DNA of 64,000 bases from Streptomyces griseomycini (GCF_014203535.1 NZ_JACHJI010000004.1:1-64000), one strand, 5' to 3'. Counted from the first letter of the stretch, positions 39,656 through 48,423 are shown. Numbers and translations: made by a program. Notes: generated by a model not told the origin, from the letters alone.

Positions 39656-41089
39656 GTGCACACTCGTCTGCTTCCGCTGCTCATCGTCCTGATGGCGGCC
39701 GTCCTCCTCGCTCTCGGCGTCCCGCTCGCCGTGAGCCTGGCCGGCGCGCAGCAGCAGAAGGTCATCGTCGACCGGATCGACGACACGGCACGCTTCGCGG
39801 CCCTCGCCCAGTTCGTCACCGAGCCGTCCGACCCGGCCGCCGGGGACGTCAACGAGCGCCAGGAGACGCTCAGCAGCGAGCTGCGCAGCTACCACGAGGT
39901 CTACGGCATCCGCGCAGGCGTGTTCTACCGCAACGACTCGCCCATGGCGCACGCCCCGGACAGCTGGTTCCTCCCCCGGTCGGGCGAGGTGCGGGACGCC
40001 TTCGAGGAGGCGCTGCTCAGCCGCCGCAGCCACGACCCCGAGCAGGTGTGGCCCTGGCAGCGGCGCAGCCTCGTGGTGGCCTCGCCGGTCATCCGGGACG
40101 GTGACGTCGTCGCGGTCGTCGTCACCGACTCGCCCACCGGGCCCATGCGCTCCCGCATCCTGCAGGGCTGGCTGATCATCGGCGCGGGCGAGGCCGCCGC
40201 CATGCTGCTGGCCGTCGGCGCGGCCCTGCGGCTGACCGGCTGGGTGCTCAGGCCGGTGCGGATCCTGGACGCCACCACCCACGACATCGCCACCGGGCGG
40301 CTGAAGTCCCGGGTCGCCGTGGCGGGCGGACCCCCGGAGCTCAGGCGCCTCGCACGGTCGTTCAACGAGATGGCGGACAACGTCGAGAGCGTGCTGGAGC
40401 AGCAGCGCGCCTTCGTCGCCGACGCCTCCCACCAGCTGCGCAACCCGCTCGCGGCGCTGCTGCTGCGCATCGAGCTGCTCGCCCTCGAACTGCCCGAGGG
40501 CAATGAGGAGATCGCCTCGGTCCAGGCCGAGGGCAAGCGTCTGGCGCAGGTCCTGGACGACCTGCTCGACCTGGCGCTCGCCGAGCACAGCGAGGCCCAC
40601 CTCCAGGTCACCGACATCGGCGAGGTGGCCGGCGAGCGCGTCGCGGCCTGGGCGCCCACCGCCGAGGCCAAGGGCGTCCGCCTGACCGGGGACTGCCCGC
40701 CGACCACGGCATGGGCCGACCCGGTCGCGCTCTCCAGCGCGCTGGACGCGGTCATCGACAACGCGGTGAAGTTCACCCCCGAGGGCGAGACCGTCGAGGT
40801 GGTGGTCACCTCCAACGGCGACACCGTCACCGTCGTCGTCACCGACAACGGCCCGGGGCTGACCGACGAGGAGCTGACCCGCGTCGGCGACCGGTTCTGG
40901 CGCAGCGGCCGGCACCAGAACGTCAAGGGCTCCGGCCTCGGTCTGTCCATCTCCCGGGCCCTGCTCGCGGCGGGCGGCGGTTCCATCGACTACGGCCACC
41001 ACGAGCCGCACGGACTGACGGTCACGGTGACGGTGCCGAGGAACGCGCCCACGGAGGAGGCGACGGCTCAGGGCTTGACGGACCGGTAG
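39656..41089 (+). CDS. gluK: Sensor histidine kinase GluK
   Basis: 477 residues from GTG 39656, 9 nt after gluR. Two transmembrane helices (about 5-28 and 165-190) flank an extracytoplasmic domain of about 135 residues. A HAMP domain, a HisKA domain (DASHQLRNPLAALLLRIELL, phospho-His about 259) and a HATPase ([31 protein letters not shown]) follow. By homology to S. coelicolor it senses external glutamate and phosphorylates GluR. Its last 22 nt overlap, tail to tail, the TAXI protein gene on the other strand. Confidence 0.9.
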   Translation: MHTRLLPLLIVLMAAVLLALGVPLAVSLAGAQQQKVIVDRIDDTARFAALAQFVTEPSDPAAGDVNERQETLSSELRSYHEVYGIRAGVFYRNDSPMAHAPDSWFLPRSGEVRDAFEEALLSRRSHDPEQVWPWQRRSLVVASPVIRDGDVVAVVVTDSPTGPMRSRILQGWLIIGAGEAAAMLLAVGAALRLTGWVLRPVRILDATTHDIATGRLKSRVAVAGGPPELRRLARSFNEMADNVESVLEQQRAFVADASHQLRNPLAALLLRIELLALELPEGNEEIASVQAEGKRLAQVLDDLLDLALAEHSEAHLQVTDIGEVAGERVAAWAPTAEAKGVRLTGDCPPTTAWADPVALSSALDAVIDNAVKFTPEGETVEVVVTSNGDTVTVVVTDNGPGLTDEELTRVGDRFWRSGRHQNVKGSGLGLSISRALLAAGGGSIDYGHHEPHGLTVTVTVPRNAPTEEATAQGLTDR

Positions 41090-42063
41090 TAGCGGCGGGC
41101 GCCCTCGTGCAGCCGGAGCGGGTCCGTGTAGATGGCGGTGCGCACGTCGACCAGCTGCGCGGAGTGCACGTGCGCACCGATGCCGTCCCGGCTCTTGAGC
41201 ACGATGCGGGTCAGCCACTCGGTGAGCCGGGGATCCATGTCCGCCCTGGTGATCAGGAGGTTGGACACCGCCATCGTCGGGACGGCCGAGCCGAACTGAC
41301 TGCCGGGATAGGCCGACTCCGGCATGTTGGTGGCCCGGTAGTGGCGCGTGGCCCCGCCCTGCTCGTGCAGCTCGGCGACGAGGTCGGCGTCGATCGGCAC
41401 GAACCGCAGCGCGGAGTCCTCGGCGAGCGTCTTCAGGCCGTCCGTGGGCAGCCCGCCCGACCAGAAGAACGCGTCCAGGCCGTGTCCCAGCCGCCCCGGA
41501 CCGGTGTCGATGCCGTCCGAGGAGGGCTCGATGTCCGTCTCCGGGTCGATGCCGGCCGCCCTGAGGATCCGGTTGGCGATGAGCCGGACCCCCGACTTGG
41601 GCGGCCCTATGGCGACCCGCTTGCCCCGCAGGTCCGCGACGGAGCGGATGCCCGAGCCGGGCGCGACCGCGAGCTGGACGTAGTCGTCGTACAGGCGCGC
41701 CACCCCGCGCAGCCGGTCGGCGCCCGACCGGTGGCTCAGTCGGTACGTCTCCACCGCGTCGGCCGCGGCGATCGCGAAGTCGGCCTGTCCGGTCGCCACG
41801 CGCCGCACGTTCTCCTGCGAGCCGTCACTCGTCTTCAGCCGGACCTCGAGATCGGGCATGTGCCTGCCGAGCGAGGTGCGCAGCAGCTCGCCGTACTCCT
41901 GGTAGACCCCCGAACGCGTCCCCGTGCTCAGGGTGATCGTTCCGCCGGGCGGCTCCTCGCTCCAGGGCGCCAGCCACCACAGCAGCAGCCCGAACGCCAC
42001 GAGGCCGGCGGCCGCGCCCCGCAGGGCCCGGCGCCTGCCGATCCGGGACAGCGCGTGGGACAT
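41068..42063 (-). CDS. TAXI-family (TRAP-type) substrate-binding protein, orphan
   Basis: 331 residues. A basic N-terminus and one hydrophobic segment (GAAAGLVAFGLLLWWLAP, about 17-35) serve as signal anchor. The TAXI periplasmic-binding domain follows (ITLSTGTRSGVYQEYGELLRTSL, VRRVATGQADFAIAAADAVETY, LRGKRVAIGPPKSGVRLIANRIL). TAXI proteins usually work with TRAP membrane subunits, none of which are encoded in this window. Several characterised TAXI proteins bind glutamate, and this gene adjoins the glutamate-sensing gluRK, so a sensing role is plausible. No lipobox is evident. Confidence 0.82.
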   Translation of the reverse strand: MSHALSRIGRRRALRGAAAGLVAFGLLLWWLAPWSEEPPGGTITLSTGTRSGVYQEYGELLRTSLGRHMPDLEVRLKTSDGSQENVRRVATGQADFAIAAADAVETYRLSHRSGADRLRGVARLYDDYVQLAVAPGSGIRSVADLRGKRVAIGPPKSGVRLIANRILRAAGIDPETDIEPSSDGIDTGPGRLGHGLDAFFWSGGLPTDGLKTLAEDSALRFVPIDADLVAELHEQGGATRHYRATNMPESAYPGSQFGSAVPTMAVSNLLITRADMDPRLTEWLTRIVLKSRDGIGAHVHSAQLVDVRTAIYTDPLRLHEGARRYYRSVKP

Positions 42064-42182
42064 GCGCGTGATCCTGCCAGCCCGGTGCCCCGCTGACCAG
42101 GGCGGAGCTCACAGCCCGGGCCCGTGCGCGGCCCGGGTGGAGTGTCCGGGGCGGCCGCTGCAGTCGCCACTACAGTCGCCGC

Positions 42183-42611
42183 ATGAGCTCTTCGCCCGCC
42201 GACCTGGTCCGTGCCTTCCACCGTGCCTTCGGACTGGACGTCCGCGACACACCGTCCGAGATCCCGCCGGACCTGGCCGCCCACCGCGGCGAACTGCTGG
42301 CCGAGGAGGCCGCGGAGGTCGCCGAGGTGTCGGTGGACGGCCCGCTCGACCGGCTCGCCCACGAACTGGCCGACGTCGTCTACGTCGCCTACGGCACGGC
42401 GCTCGTCCACGGGATCGACCTCGACGCGGTCATCGCCGAGATCCACCGCTCCAACATGACCAAGCTCGGCCCCGACGGCAGGATCAGCCGCCGCGCCGAC
42501 GGCAAGGTCCTCAAGGGCGACCACTACGAGGCCCCGGACGTGGCGGCGGTACTGCGGCGGCAGGGCTGGGCACCGGACGGGCGGGCCGGGCGGGAGGCCG
42601 GACCGCGGTGA
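42183..42611 (+). CDS. MazG-like nucleotide pyrophosphohydrolase family protein
   Basis: 142 residues. The all-alpha NTP-PPase core has the metal-binding EExxE...ExxD pattern in RGELLAEEAAEVAEVS and LAHELADVVYVAYGTA. HRSNMTKLGPDGRISRRADG and KVLKGDHYEAPD are typical of the actinobacterial PRA-PH-like subgroup. The family hydrolyses NTPs or related nucleotides to monophosphate and PPi (house-cleaning). TACAGT at 42171-42176 ends 6 nt before ATG 42183, indicating a leaderless transcript. Confidence 0.83.
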   Translation: MSSSPADLVRAFHRAFGLDVRDTPSEIPPDLAAHRGELLAEEAAEVAEVSVDGPLDRLAHELADVVYVAYGTALVHGIDLDAVIAEIHRSNMTKLGPDGRISRRADGKVLKGDHYEAPDVAAVLRRQGWAPDGRAGREAGPR

Positions 42612-42696
42612 GCGGTGAACGGTGCGTGAAGCGTGACACGGGGTCGTCCGGCCGGGACCAGGACGCGCGGCGGCCGGCGGCACGGTCGGGGCATGG

Positions 42697-43114
42697 CTGA
42701 GGCACTCACCGGACGCCGCGGGGCAGCGGACGAAGTGCCCGCCCGGCCCGGGCCACAGGCGCACCAGCCGCTCGAGGACCCCCGCCGACAGCACGTCCGC
42801 GGGGACCGGACCGCGGTGGCCGCCCGGACCCAGGCGGTCCCGGCCGATCAGGGAGAGCAGCGCCTCGTGCAGGTGCGCCCGGTGGATCGTCGGACAGGGG
42901 AGCGGCGAACACGCGCGCACTCCGCGCCGAGCGGTGCGCGCGTGACGGGCCGCCCGTTCCAGCCGCGCACCTCCATCGCCTCGACGCGCACCGCGTGCTC
43001 CTCCGGCGCCGGGCCGGCCAGGCCGGTGTCACCGGCATCCGAGTGTGGGGCCGCCCCCGTCAGGCCGGCGGAATCCGGCCTCACGGCACCGCGCTCCGGA
43101 GCGCCGACCACCAT
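42697..43114 (-). pseudogene. Possible frameshifted gene of unknown family
   Basis: Reading from ATG 43114 (RBS GGAAGG upstream), one frame gives a plausible chain to about 42920 (VRVEAMEVRGWNGRPVTRAP). Beyond that, a different frame carries the GC3-rich coding signal (HLHEALLSLIGRDRLG, ADVLSAGVLERLVRLW) and runs on without a stop into the antisense of the MazG gene. This looks like a gene broken by a frameshift and lacking its own end. I do not recognise the family. The decayed neighbour upstream supports the idea of an eroding locus. Confidence 0.3.
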
Positions 43115-43359
43115 GTCCCTCGCGCCTTCCGAGACGAACGTGAAGTGAATCCGAGCACGTCCTCCACATCGCTCGACCGTTCACCCGGGCCTCGGCCCTT
43201 GCGGGTGCCGGCTGACATCCGTCGCGGGCCGAATGGCATTCCTCCGTTGCCCGGCTTTTCGCCGGCCCGCCGGAAGCGCCCGTTCAGGGCCGTTCGCCGT
43301 GTGCCGTTCCTCGCCCGGCTCGGCGGAGATCCCGGTTCCGGCCGCCGACGTGCCGGCAG

Positions 43360-43945
43360 GGAGTCGCCGACCGACGGCTTCCGCAGGTGGTCCGGGCCCG
43401 GTTCGCGCGCCGTCGACGCGCGTTCGCCGAGGACGCGGTGGGGGCGACGGCCCTCGACGGCGGCGGCCGGGGACGGGTCACGGGCGCCGATGTCCGTGCG
43501 CCGCGGGCGGCACAGCTCGGTCACGGGGCCGCCCGGTGCCGGGTTCACGGCGGGCTGCGGGCCGACCGGGCCCCGCGGCAGGGGCAGACCGCGCCGAAGC
43601 CCTCGTCGTGGCGCCCGGAACGGACGCGCGAGTGGAACAGCGGGTCGTGGAAGTCCCACTGGCGCAGCACCGGCTCGCTGCCGGAGGCGAAGGCGCCGCC
43701 CGGGGCGGCGCCTTCGGCGAAACCGGTGCCGACGAGACGGGCCGGGTCCCCGGGGGCCTCCGCCCCGCTCAGCCCGGTGCCCTCGCCGGCCGGGTCCGCC
43801 GGACCCGGCTGCCCCAGGGGGCGGCGAGCTCACGGGCGGTGCGGTCGACGAGCACGGCGCGGAACCCCACGGGCGGGGACTCCGGCACGAGCACGCCCTC
43901 GCGCGTACGGCGGAAGGCGAACCGCGGCACACGGACGCGCGCGTC
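43360..43945 (-). pseudogene. Decayed SagB/ThcOx-type nitroreductase-family gene
   Basis: Three successive - strand frames give consecutive pieces of one SagB-type FMN dehydrogenase N-terminal half. First frame: VRVPRFAFRRTREGVLVPES and VLVDRTARELAA, ending at a TGA near 43775. Second frame: LRQWDFHDPLFHSR followed by SGRHDEGFG. Third frame: PQPAVNPAPGGPVTELCRP, then AAAVEGRRPHRVLGER. The order and spacing match the family (WEFHDLLFH, PAVKPPM, RRSxREYGER). At least two frameshifts are needed, and the FMN-binding C-terminal half is missing. SagB enzymes oxidise azolines in peptide natural products or act in related pathways. No intact copy or partner gene is seen in the window. Confidence 0.6.
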
Positions 43946-44333
43946 GGGGGCCGGCCACCGTCCCCGTCGCCGCGGCGACGACAGCGAGATCCGTACGTCC
44001 CGACCCTGCCGGTGCGGCCGCTGATCGTCGGCACGACCGCGACGGTCGCGGAACGTGGCTGGTCTCCATTCCGTTCCATGCGTGAGCCGGCCCGTCGCGG
44101 TGAGGCGCATGGAGCTGGTGGTGTCTGCAGCTCCCCCGGGCCGGTCCGCGTTCCCCGCGCTCTTCGGCCGCTGACAGGAGAGAACCGTCACCCTGCCCCG
44201 TTGTCCGCATCCGGGCAGGCCAGGAAGCCGCCCGGCAGGGAGTTGCCCGCGGGGACGGACCGGCCCGGCCGGGAGCCCGGGGCGCGTCCGCGGGACCGCG
44301 GCCTCGGCGGCGGGGGCCACTCGCGGTACCGCC
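43946..44333. other. Non-coding or degraded stretch before miaB
   Basis: No reading frame here shows recognisable protein similarity or a consistent coding pattern. It probably consists of degraded sequence belonging to the decayed locus plus the miaB upstream region. The segment 43115-43359 on the other side of the SagB remnant is equally featureless. Confidence 0.4.
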
Positions 44334-44345
44334 TACCCTTATGGC

Positions 44346-45872
44346 ATGAGCAGCATCGACCGGAGCCAGTCAGTGGGCGGCACGCGCACCTACGAAGTAC
44401 GCACCTACGGGTGCCAGATGAACGTCCACGACTCCGAGCGGTTGGCCGGGCTGCTGGAGGACGCGGGCTACGTCCGCGCCCCCGAGGGCTCCGACGGCGA
44501 CGCGGACGTCGTCGTCTTCAACACCTGCGCGGTGCGCGAGAACGCCGACAACAAGCTGTACGGCAACCTGGGCCACCTCGCCCCCAAGAAGGCGAGCCGT
44601 CCCGGCATGCAGATCGCGGTCGGCGGCTGCCTCGCGCAGAAGGACCGCGACACCATCGTGAAGCGCGCGCCCTGGGTGGACGTCGTCTTCGGCACGCACA
44701 ACATCGGCAAGCTGCCCGTCCTGCTGGAGCGCGCCCGCGTCCAGGAGGAGGCGCAGGTCGAGATCGCCGAGTCGCTGGAGGCGTTCCCGTCCACGCTGCC
44801 GACCCGCCGCGAGAGCGCGTACGCGGCCTGGGTGTCGATCTCCGTCGGCTGCAACAACACCTGCACCTTCTGCATCGTCCCCGCGCTGCGCGGCAAGGAG
44901 AAGGACCGCCGCCCCGGCGACATCCTCGCGGAGATCGAGGCCCTGGTCGCCGAGGGGGTCTCCGAGATCACCCTGCTCGGCCAGAACGTCAACGCCTACG
45001 GTTCCGACATCGGCGACCGTGAGGCGTTCAGCAAGCTGCTGCGGGCCTGCGGGAAGATCGACGGCCTGGAGCGCGTCCGCTTCACCTCCCCGCACCCGCG
45101 CGACTTCACCGACGACGTCATCGCCGCCATGGCCGAGACGCCGAACGTGATGCCGCAGCTCCACATGCCGCTGCAGTCCGGCTCGGACACGGTCCTGAAG
45201 GCGATGCGCCGCTCCTACCGGCAGGAGCGCTACCTCGGCATCATCGAGAAGGTCCGCGCCGCCATCCCGCACGCGGCGATCAGCACCGACATCATCGTGG
45301 GCTTCCCCGGCGAGACCGAGGAGGACTTCGAGCAGACCCTCCACGTCGTCCGCGAGGCCCGCTTCGCGCAGGCGTTCACCTTCCAGTACTCCAAGCGCCC
45401 GGGCACCCCGGCCGCCGAGATGGACGGCCAGATCCCCAAGAAGGTCGTCCAGGAGCGCTACGAGCGGCTGGTCGCCCTCCAGGAGGAGATCTCCTGGGAG
45501 GAGAACAAGAAGCAGGTGGGCCGCACCCTGGAGTTGATGGTCGCCGAGGGCGAGGGCCGCAAGGACGACACCACCCACCGTCTCTCCGGCCGCGCCCCCG
45601 ACAACCGCCTGGTGCACTTCACCAAGCCGGAGCAGGAGGTCCGTCCCGGCGACGTGGTCACCGTCGAGATCACCTACGCCGCCCCGCACCACCTGCTCGC
45701 CGAAGGGCCCGTGCTGGACGTGCGCCGCACGCGCGCGGGGGACGCCTGGGAGAAGCGGAACACCGAGAAGGCGGCGAAGGCCGCACAGTCGGCGGGCGTG
45801 ATGCTGGGCCTGCCGAAGATCGGCGTCCCCGAACCGCTCCCGGTGGCCACGAGCGGCTGCGGCTGCGACTGA
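44346..45872 (+). CDS. miaB: tRNA-2-methylthio-N6-dimethylallyladenosine synthase MiaB
   Basis: 508 residues. The N-terminal MTTase domain has cysteines in [16 protein letters not shown] and GGCLAQKD. The radical SAM domain has C169-x3-C173-x2-C176 ([14 protein letters not shown]), and a C-terminal TRAM domain and a Cys-containing end (SGCGCD) follow. It methylthiolates i6A37 in tRNAs reading UNN codons. miaA, whose product it acts upon, lies 1.6 kb downstream. TACCCT at 44334-44339 ends 6 nt before ATG 44346, consistent with a leaderless mRNA. Confidence 0.95.
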   Translation: MSSIDRSQSVGGTRTYEVRTYGCQMNVHDSERLAGLLEDAGYVRAPEGSDGDADVVVFNTCAVRENADNKLYGNLGHLAPKKASRPGMQIAVGGCLAQKDRDTIVKRAPWVDVVFGTHNIGKLPVLLERARVQEEAQVEIAESLEAFPSTLPTRRESAYAAWVSISVGCNNTCTFCIVPALRGKEKDRRPGDILAEIEALVAEGVSEITLLGQNVNAYGSDIGDREAFSKLLRACGKIDGLERVRFTSPHPRDFTDDVIAAMAETPNVMPQLHMPLQSGSDTVLKAMRRSYRQERYLGIIEKVRAAIPHAAISTDIIVGFPGETEEDFEQTLHVVREARFAQAFTFQYSKRPGTPAAEMDGQIPKKVVQERYERLVALQEEISWEENKKQVGRTLELMVAEGEGRKDDTTHRLSGRAPDNRLVHFTKPEQEVRPGDVVTVEITYAAPHHLLAEGPVLDVRRTRAGDAWEKRNTEKAAKAAQSAGVMLGLPKIGVPEPLPVATSGCGCD

Positions 45873-45923
45873 CGCGGCCGGGCCGTGGCGGCGAGCGGCT
45901 CCGCGGGGGTTACGCTGCCGATC

Positions 45924-46649
45924 ATGCTAGTCGCCGCCGCAGTCTGCCCCTGCCCGCCGCTGCTCGTCCCCGAGGTCGCCGCGGGCGCCGCTCCCGAGCT
46001 GGACGCCGCGCGTGCCGCGTGCACGGACGCGCTGGGTGTGCTCGCCGCCGCCCGGCCCGACCGGCTCGTGGTGGTCGGCCCGGCGGCGGCCGCCGGACCC
46101 GAGATCTACCCGGAGGGCACCCCGGGGTCCTTCCGCGGCTTCGGCGTCGACCTGGACGTACGGCTGGGACGGGACGGAGCGGGCGAGGACGCGCCGGCCG
46201 GGCGGGAACTCCCGTACGGGCTCGCCGTGGGCGCGTGGATGCTGGGCAGGGCCGGGTGGGCGGACGCCCCCGTCGAGGGGCTGGGAGTGGGGGAACCTCT
46301 CGCGGCCGAGCGGTGTATCGAAGAGGGAAGGGCGATCGCCACGCGAGCGGAGCGGCTGGTGATGCTGGTGATGGGTGACGCCAGCGCCTGCCGCACGCTC
46401 AAGGCCCCGGGCTACCTCGACGAACGTGCGGCCCCCTTCGACGCGGAGGCCGCGCGCGCGTTGGGCACGGCCGACACCGCGGCGCTGCGTGCGCTGGACC
46501 CCGGCCTGGCACGCGAGCTGAAGGTGTCCGGGCGTGCCCCCTGGCAGGTCCTCGCGGGCGCCGCGGCCGGGAACCCGGACCTGCGGGGGGCGTTGCTCTA
46601 CGAGGACGCCCCCTACGGGGTGGGGTACGTCGCGGCCACCTGGTCGTAG
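45924..46649 (+). CDS. LigB-fold (class III extradiol dioxygenase-like) protein without histidines
   Basis: 241 residues from ATG 45924; TACGCT (45911-45916) 7 nt upstream suggests a leaderless mRNA. The opening VAAAVCPCPPLLVPEVA, the RLVVVGPAAAAGPEIYPEG strand and LVMLVMGDASA follow the LigB-fold layout. However, the whole chain contains no histidine, so the 2-His-1-carboxylate iron site of true class III dioxygenases cannot exist; the usual CPHPP position reads CPCPP. It is Ala/Gly-rich. An equivalent Ala-rich protein sits near miaB/miaA in other actinobacteria, so the location is conserved. Function unknown. Confidence 0.7.
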   Translation: MLVAAAVCPCPPLLVPEVAAGAAPELDAARAACTDALGVLAAARPDRLVVVGPAAAAGPEIYPEGTPGSFRGFGVDLDVRLGRDGAGEDAPAGRELPYGLAVGAWMLGRAGWADAPVEGLGVGEPLAAERCIEEGRAIATRAERLVMLVMGDASACRTLKAPGYLDERAAPFDAEAARALGTADTAALRALDPGLARELKVSGRAPWQVLAGAAAGNPDLRGALLYEDAPYGVGYVAATWS

Positions 46650-46672
46650 GGACCGGACGGCCGGAGGAACGG

Positions 46673-46712
46673 CGGACGGCCGGGAGCCCTCGGTGTGCTC
46701 CACGGCCGTCCG
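46673..46712. terminator. Bidirectional terminator after the LigB-fold gene
   Basis: CGGACGGCC (46673-46681) pairs with GGCCGTCCG (46704-46712), with a nested GGAGC/GCTCC (46683-46687, 46697-46701). It lies between convergent genes. Confidence 0.65.
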
Positions 46713-46724
46713 ACGGCGTGCCGC

Positions 46725-46994
46725 TCAGGAAGTGGGCGGCGGCCCGGCCGGCGGCGTCGTGCCGCCCGCGTCCGGGCCGGGGTCGTTCTTGTGCGCGAGC
46801 CGGTCCATGGCGTCCTTGGCCTTGCCCGTACCCGTCTGGATCCTGTCGCTGTACTTGCCCTTGGTCCGCTCGTCGACGGCCCGCGCGGCCTTGTCCAGAC
46901 CGTGCTGGATCTTGCCCCCGTGCTGCTGCGCGAGATGGGAGACCTTGCCCTTGGCCGGATCGAGCTTGGTCTTCAGACTGTCCAGGAGACCCAT
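46725..46994 (-). CDS. MT0933-like antitoxin family protein
   Basis: 89 residues. MGLLDSLKTKLDPAKGKVSHL with HGGKIQHGLDKAARAVDERTKGKYSDRI is the MT0933/Rv0909 antitoxin signature: an amphipathic helical region rich in Lys and Asp followed by a Pro/Gly tail. In Mycobacterium the partner is the Rv0910 toxin; nothing like it is encoded nearby. It follows the acidic small gene at 47018 by 23 nt on the same strand. Many Streptomyces carry solitary members, so a role outside toxin neutralisation is possible. Confidence 0.75.
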   Translation of the reverse strand: MGLLDSLKTKLDPAKGKVSHLAQQHGGKIQHGLDKAARAVDERTKGKYSDRIQTGTGKAKDAMDRLAHKNDPGPDAGGTTPPAGPPPTS

Positions 46995-47017
46995 GATGTA
47001 CCTTCCCTCGCGGGCGT

Positions 47018-47302
47018 CTACGTGCGTGCGCCCTTGCCTGACTCGCTGTCGGACGCCCCGGAGGACTGCTGCTTCGGGATCTCGACGCCGTCGGTGCCGG
47101 TGACCTCGCCGGTCTCCTCCACCGCTGGTTCGGCGGTCTTCGACGCCTCGGCCGGCGCCGTCACCTCCGCGGCCCCGGTCGGGTCCTCCGCCCTCGGCTC
47201 GGCTGCCGCCTCGCCGCCCCGGGCCTCGCCGGTCCGGACCTCATCGGTCCGCGTCTCCTCCGTGGCCTTCGACCTCCGGAAAATTCGTGCAAAAACACCC
47301 AT
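47018..47302 (-). CDS. Small acidic protein of unknown function
   Basis: 94 residues from ATG 47302, starting MGVFARIFRRSKATEE. After a short basic amphipathic N-terminus, the chain is almost entirely Glu, Thr, Ala and Gly, so it is likely disordered. It precedes the MT0933-like gene by 23 nt, suggesting one transcript. No family is recognised. The frame is open upstream to 47497, but that part overlaps the miaA start region and has poor coding character. Confidence 0.6.
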   Translation of the reverse strand: MGVFARIFRRSKATEETRTDEVRTGEARGGEAAAEPRAEDPTGAAEVTAPAEASKTAEPAVEETGEVTGTDGVEIPKQQSSGASDSESGKGART

Positions 47303-47484
47303 ATCCACTCCATACGGTACTCGTGCGAGCGAAATTCCGCGTGACCCGGTGCGTCCGTTTGCGTGCCCCGGGGTACCGCCGCCGTGATCCGGCGGCAGGA
47401 AACTCGCAACGGGCAACGACCCCGCGCCGGTCGCGTCACGTAACTCGTTCGAGGGCGGGCCGAGAGGTTTGCGAGACTGGATCA

Positions 47485-48423
47485 GTGAGCAGCGCACCCC
47501 CCGCCCCCCGCGTCATCGCCGTCGTCGGCCCCACTGCGGCCGGAAAGTCCGATCTGGGTGTTTTCCTGGCCCAGCGGCTGGGCGGTGAAGTCGTCAACGC
47601 CGACTCCATGCAGCTCTACCGGGGGATGGACATCGGCACCGCCAAGCTGACGCCCGAAGAGCGCGGTGGCGTGCCGCACCACCTGCTGGACGTCTGGGAC
47701 GTGTCCGTCACCGCGTCCGTCGCCGAGTACCAGCGCCTGGCGCGGGACCGGATCGACGCGCTGCTCGCCGAGGGACGCTGGCCCGTCCTGGTCGGCGGCT
47801 CCGGCCTCTACGTCCGCGGAGCCATCGACAACCTGGAGTTCCCGGGGACCGATCCCGAGATCAGGGCCCGTCTGGAGGAGGAGCTCACCCTGCGCGGCCC
47901 GGGGGCGCTGCACGCGCGCCTCGCCGCCGCGGACCCCGAGGCCGCGCGGGCCATCCTGCCGAGCAACGGCCGCCGCATCGTCCGTGCGCTCGAAGTGATC
48001 GAGATCACCGGCCGGCCCTTCACCGCCAACCTCCCCGGCCACGACTCGGTCTACGACACCCTCCAGATCGGCGTCGACGTGGCCCGGCCCGAGCTGGACG
48101 AGCGCATCGCCCGCAGGGTCGACCGGATGTGGGAGGCGGGCCTCGTGGACGAGGTGCGCGCACTGGAGGCGCGGGGGTTGCGCGAGGGGCGTACGGCCTC
48201 GCGCGCGCTCGGCTACCAGCAGGTACTCGCCGCGCTCGCGGGCGAGTGCACCCTGGAAGAGGCACGGTCCGAGACCGTGCGCGCCACCAAGCGCTTCGCG
48301 CGCCGTCAGGATTCGTGGTTCAGGCGCGATCCCCGGGTGCACTGGTTGAGTGGGGCCGCGGCGGACCTCCGGGAACTTCCGCGGCTCGCGATGTCGTTGG
48401 TCGAACGACCGGTTACAGCCTGA
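47485..48423 (+). CDS. miaA: tRNA dimethylallyltransferase MiaA
   Basis: 312 residues from GTG 47485 (GAGACT 6 nt upstream). P-loop GPTAAGKSD (K21), DxxQ region NADSMQLYRGMDIGTAKL, substrate-binding PHHLLDVWD and the dimethylallyl-diphosphate site VVGGSGLYVRGAIDNL are all intact. It transfers the dimethylallyl group to A37 of tRNA, giving i6A, which MiaB (44346) modifies further. Confidence 0.96.
   Translation: MSSAPPAPRVIAVVGPTAAGKSDLGVFLAQRLGGEVVNADSMQLYRGMDIGTAKLTPEERGGVPHHLLDVWDVSVTASVAEYQRLARDRIDALLAEGRWPVLVGGSGLYVRGAIDNLEFPGTDPEIRARLEEELTLRGPGALHARLAAADPEAARAILPSNGRRIVRALEVIEITGRPFTANLPGHDSVYDTLQIGVDVARPELDERIARRVDRMWEAGLVDEVRALEARGLREGRTASRALGYQQVLAALAGECTLEEARSETVRATKRFARRQDSWFRRDPRVHWLSGAAADLRELPRLAMSLVERPVTA

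Noticed and set aside
43081..44079. A 332-codon frame on the - strand as one intact protein
   Set aside because: Only part of it (43360-43550) shows SagB similarity; the rest is low-complexity Arg/Pro/Gly. It is better read as one piece of a frameshifted pseudogene.
14787..45872. The two methylthiotransferase genes (14787 and 44346) as duplicates of one function
   Set aside because: Distinct signature motifs ([10 protein letters not shown] versus [11 protein letters not shown]) and genomic contexts identify them as RimO and MiaB respectively.
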